From positions 35,304 to 90,897 of the forward strand of contig JAHDGK010000014.1 of the NCBI GenBank assembly GCA_020627685.1: a DNA stretch of 55,594 bases, written 5' to 3'. Origin of the DNA: Granulosicoccus sp. GTDB taxonomy: Bacteria; Pseudomonadota; Gammaproteobacteria; Granulosicoccales; Granulosicoccaceae. Positions within the stretch are counted from its first letter, which is position 1. Every line of letters begins with the position of its first letter. Of this stretch, positions 54,644 through 55,594 are shown piece after piece. The translations under genes and the position numbers were made by a program. The notes beneath the pieces are model-generated. The model saw nothing but the letters and a program-made list of their open reading frames with translations. It did not search any database and had not been told where the DNA came from.

Positions 54644-55594
54644 TCAATCTGTATTATTACTATGCACGGTCGCGTTGTCTAAATAGGCAAGGCTACAACC
54701 GTTTTGGAGAACATCATTGTCTGTCACGACAAGCGTTGAGTTTACAGTGGCGGAAGGGTTTGCAAGGATGCCACATGCATCGTTGTCGACAACGTAGTTA
54801 CCTGCTACTCGAACATTGTTAAGTGTCATTGTCGGATCCCCCGGGCGGCCCAATTCTATGCCATGGACCCCATGTGAAGGGTTTCGACAATTTGCGCAGT
54901 GACCGCTTACAACACTGTTGTCGGTAAATTCCAGGTTGTTCGCTTCAGATATATAAACCTGTCCACCACCGTAGAACTTCCCGTTGCTGTCGAGGAATCT
55001 ACCGAAGATGTGGTTCTCACTAAAGTAATTGCCTGTAATGATATTCAGTTGATCACCACCTGCACCGTGAACAGCTATGGCGTTAGTGGCGTTTTCAGTA
55101 AATCTGGAATTAGAAATACGCAGCCCGGTAGATATGTTTGTTCTATCGTTCGGTTGCTTGTAGTGGCCTATAAACATGCCTAAAACATGTGAGTTATGAA
55201 TAGAGCTGTTGTTGAATGTGAATCCATAGGTCTTATAGATCCACATAGCATAGGACGCTGCATTCAAAACATGCACTTCTTCAAACGATACATTCGTGCT
55301 TGTCGTGACGTCCACCATCTTCTGACAAAGCAAAGGACACTTAACGCCATTGACATCGTCATCAAGCGACATGTTTGTAATGCTTATGTCTGATGAGTTC
55401 AATATGCGTAAGAGTGAGGACTCTTTTTGGCCCACCATACGTTTAACAGTAAAGCCGTTGCCATCGATGGTCACATTCGCCTTCTTGCTTACGGTGATGG
55501 CACAGGGCAGCGTATTACAAATTATGTCGTTGGTCAGATCAATATAAGGCGCATTGCTCGACAAGCACGTTGATATTTCACTCATGCTTGACGC
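54644..55594 (-). CDS. Right-handed beta-helix (pectate-lyase-like) protein, 5' end beyond the window
   Basis: The frame stays open past the right edge (codons upstream of the ATG at 55585 continue without a stop), so only the C-terminal 316 or so residues are present. Repeating rungs with 'NSSDISITNMSL', 'GLRISNSRFTENATNAIAVHG', 'NNLEFTDNSVVSGH' and 'TLVVTDNDVLQNGC' are typical of parallel beta-helix proteins (NosD/pectate-lyase-like). Substrate unknown; such proteins bind or cut polysaccharides. Cysteine pairs suggest an extracytoplasmic location. Confidence 0.8.
   Translation of the reverse strand, partial: ASSMSEISTCLSSNAPYIDLTNDIICNTLPCAITVSKKANVTIDGNGFTVKRMVGQKESSLLRILNSSDISITNMSLDDDVNGVKCPLLCQKMVDVTTSTNVSFEEVHVLNAASYAMWIYKTYGFTFNNSSIHNSHVLGMFIGHYKQPNDRTNISTGLRISNSRFTENATNAIAVHGAGGDQLNIITGNYFSENHIFGRFLDSNGKFYGGGQVYISEANNLEFTDNSVVSGHCANCRNPSHGVHGIELGRPGDPTMTLNNVRVAGNYVVDNDACGILANPSATVNSTLVVTDNDVLQNGCSLAYLDNATVHSNNTD

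Overview
The window looks like a chromosomal segment from a heterotrophic gammaproteobacterium, probably marine. The evidence is near-50% GC, a SoxR with E. coli-like numbering, NhaA, many sugar-type ABC transporters, GntR/SorC/MerR regulators, and a giant Ca2+-binding surface protein fused to an OmpA domain. A Granulosicoccus-like lineage is my guess from the gene mix; no marker gene in the window proves it. No rRNA, tRNA, CRISPR array, insertion sequence or phage gene was seen.

Layout. 1-7.4 kb: the tail of a DctD-like sigma-54 activator, then an N-acetylglucosamine catabolic locus (nagA and a GntR/UTRA regulator on the minus strand, diverging from an ABC importer plus nagB on the plus strand). 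7.4-11.5 kb: soxR facing a VOC-fold gene across a textbook SoxR box, then nhaA, a membrane LytTR regulator and a small secreted lectin-like protein. 11.9-24.2 kb: one 4070-codon gene with a signal peptide, DUF11-like and SdrD-B-like domains, two thrombospondin-type-3 (TSP3) blocks (the second is 56 contiguous units), a GlyGly-CTERM-like segment, an internal lipobox, a beta-barrel and an OmpA peptidoglycan-binding domain. 24.2-27.7 kb: small housekeeping or stress genes (ADP-ribosylglycohydrolase-like, DCC-family, gamma-glutamylcyclotransferase-like, WYL regulator, RidA). 27.7-34.6 kb: a complete protocatechuate 4,5-cleavage pathway (ligAB, ligC, ligI, galD, galB, ligK/galC) with its FCD-GntR regulator and an RraA/aldolase-fold protein. 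34.7-39.3 kb: a tightly overlapping operon of B12-dependent glutamate mutase (S and E subunits), its reactivase GlmL and an AMP-forming ligase, ended by a strong terminator. 39.3-46.4 kb: a ribose-type ABC importer diverging from mtnK-mtnA and a SorC regulator, i.e. a methylthioribose uptake and salvage module. 46.4-55.6 kb: a medium-chain dehydrogenase with a ThuA lipoprotein, an amidinotransferase, two secreted proteins of unknown function, a DUF1428 protein, an exported agmatine-deiminase-like enzyme and a truncated beta-helix protein.

How the genes work together. Four regulated uptake or catabolic modules each sit beside a regulator: GlcNAc, protocatechuate, methylthioribose, and redox stress through SoxR. 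The two most unusual items are (a) the giant gene, whose internal sorting signals suggest one translation product that is cut into a secreted calcium-binding rod and an OmpA lipoprotein, and (b) the glutamate mutase-reactivase-adenylating enzyme operon. The second lacks methylaspartate ammonia-lyase, so it may make and activate 3-methylaspartate rather than ferment glutamate.
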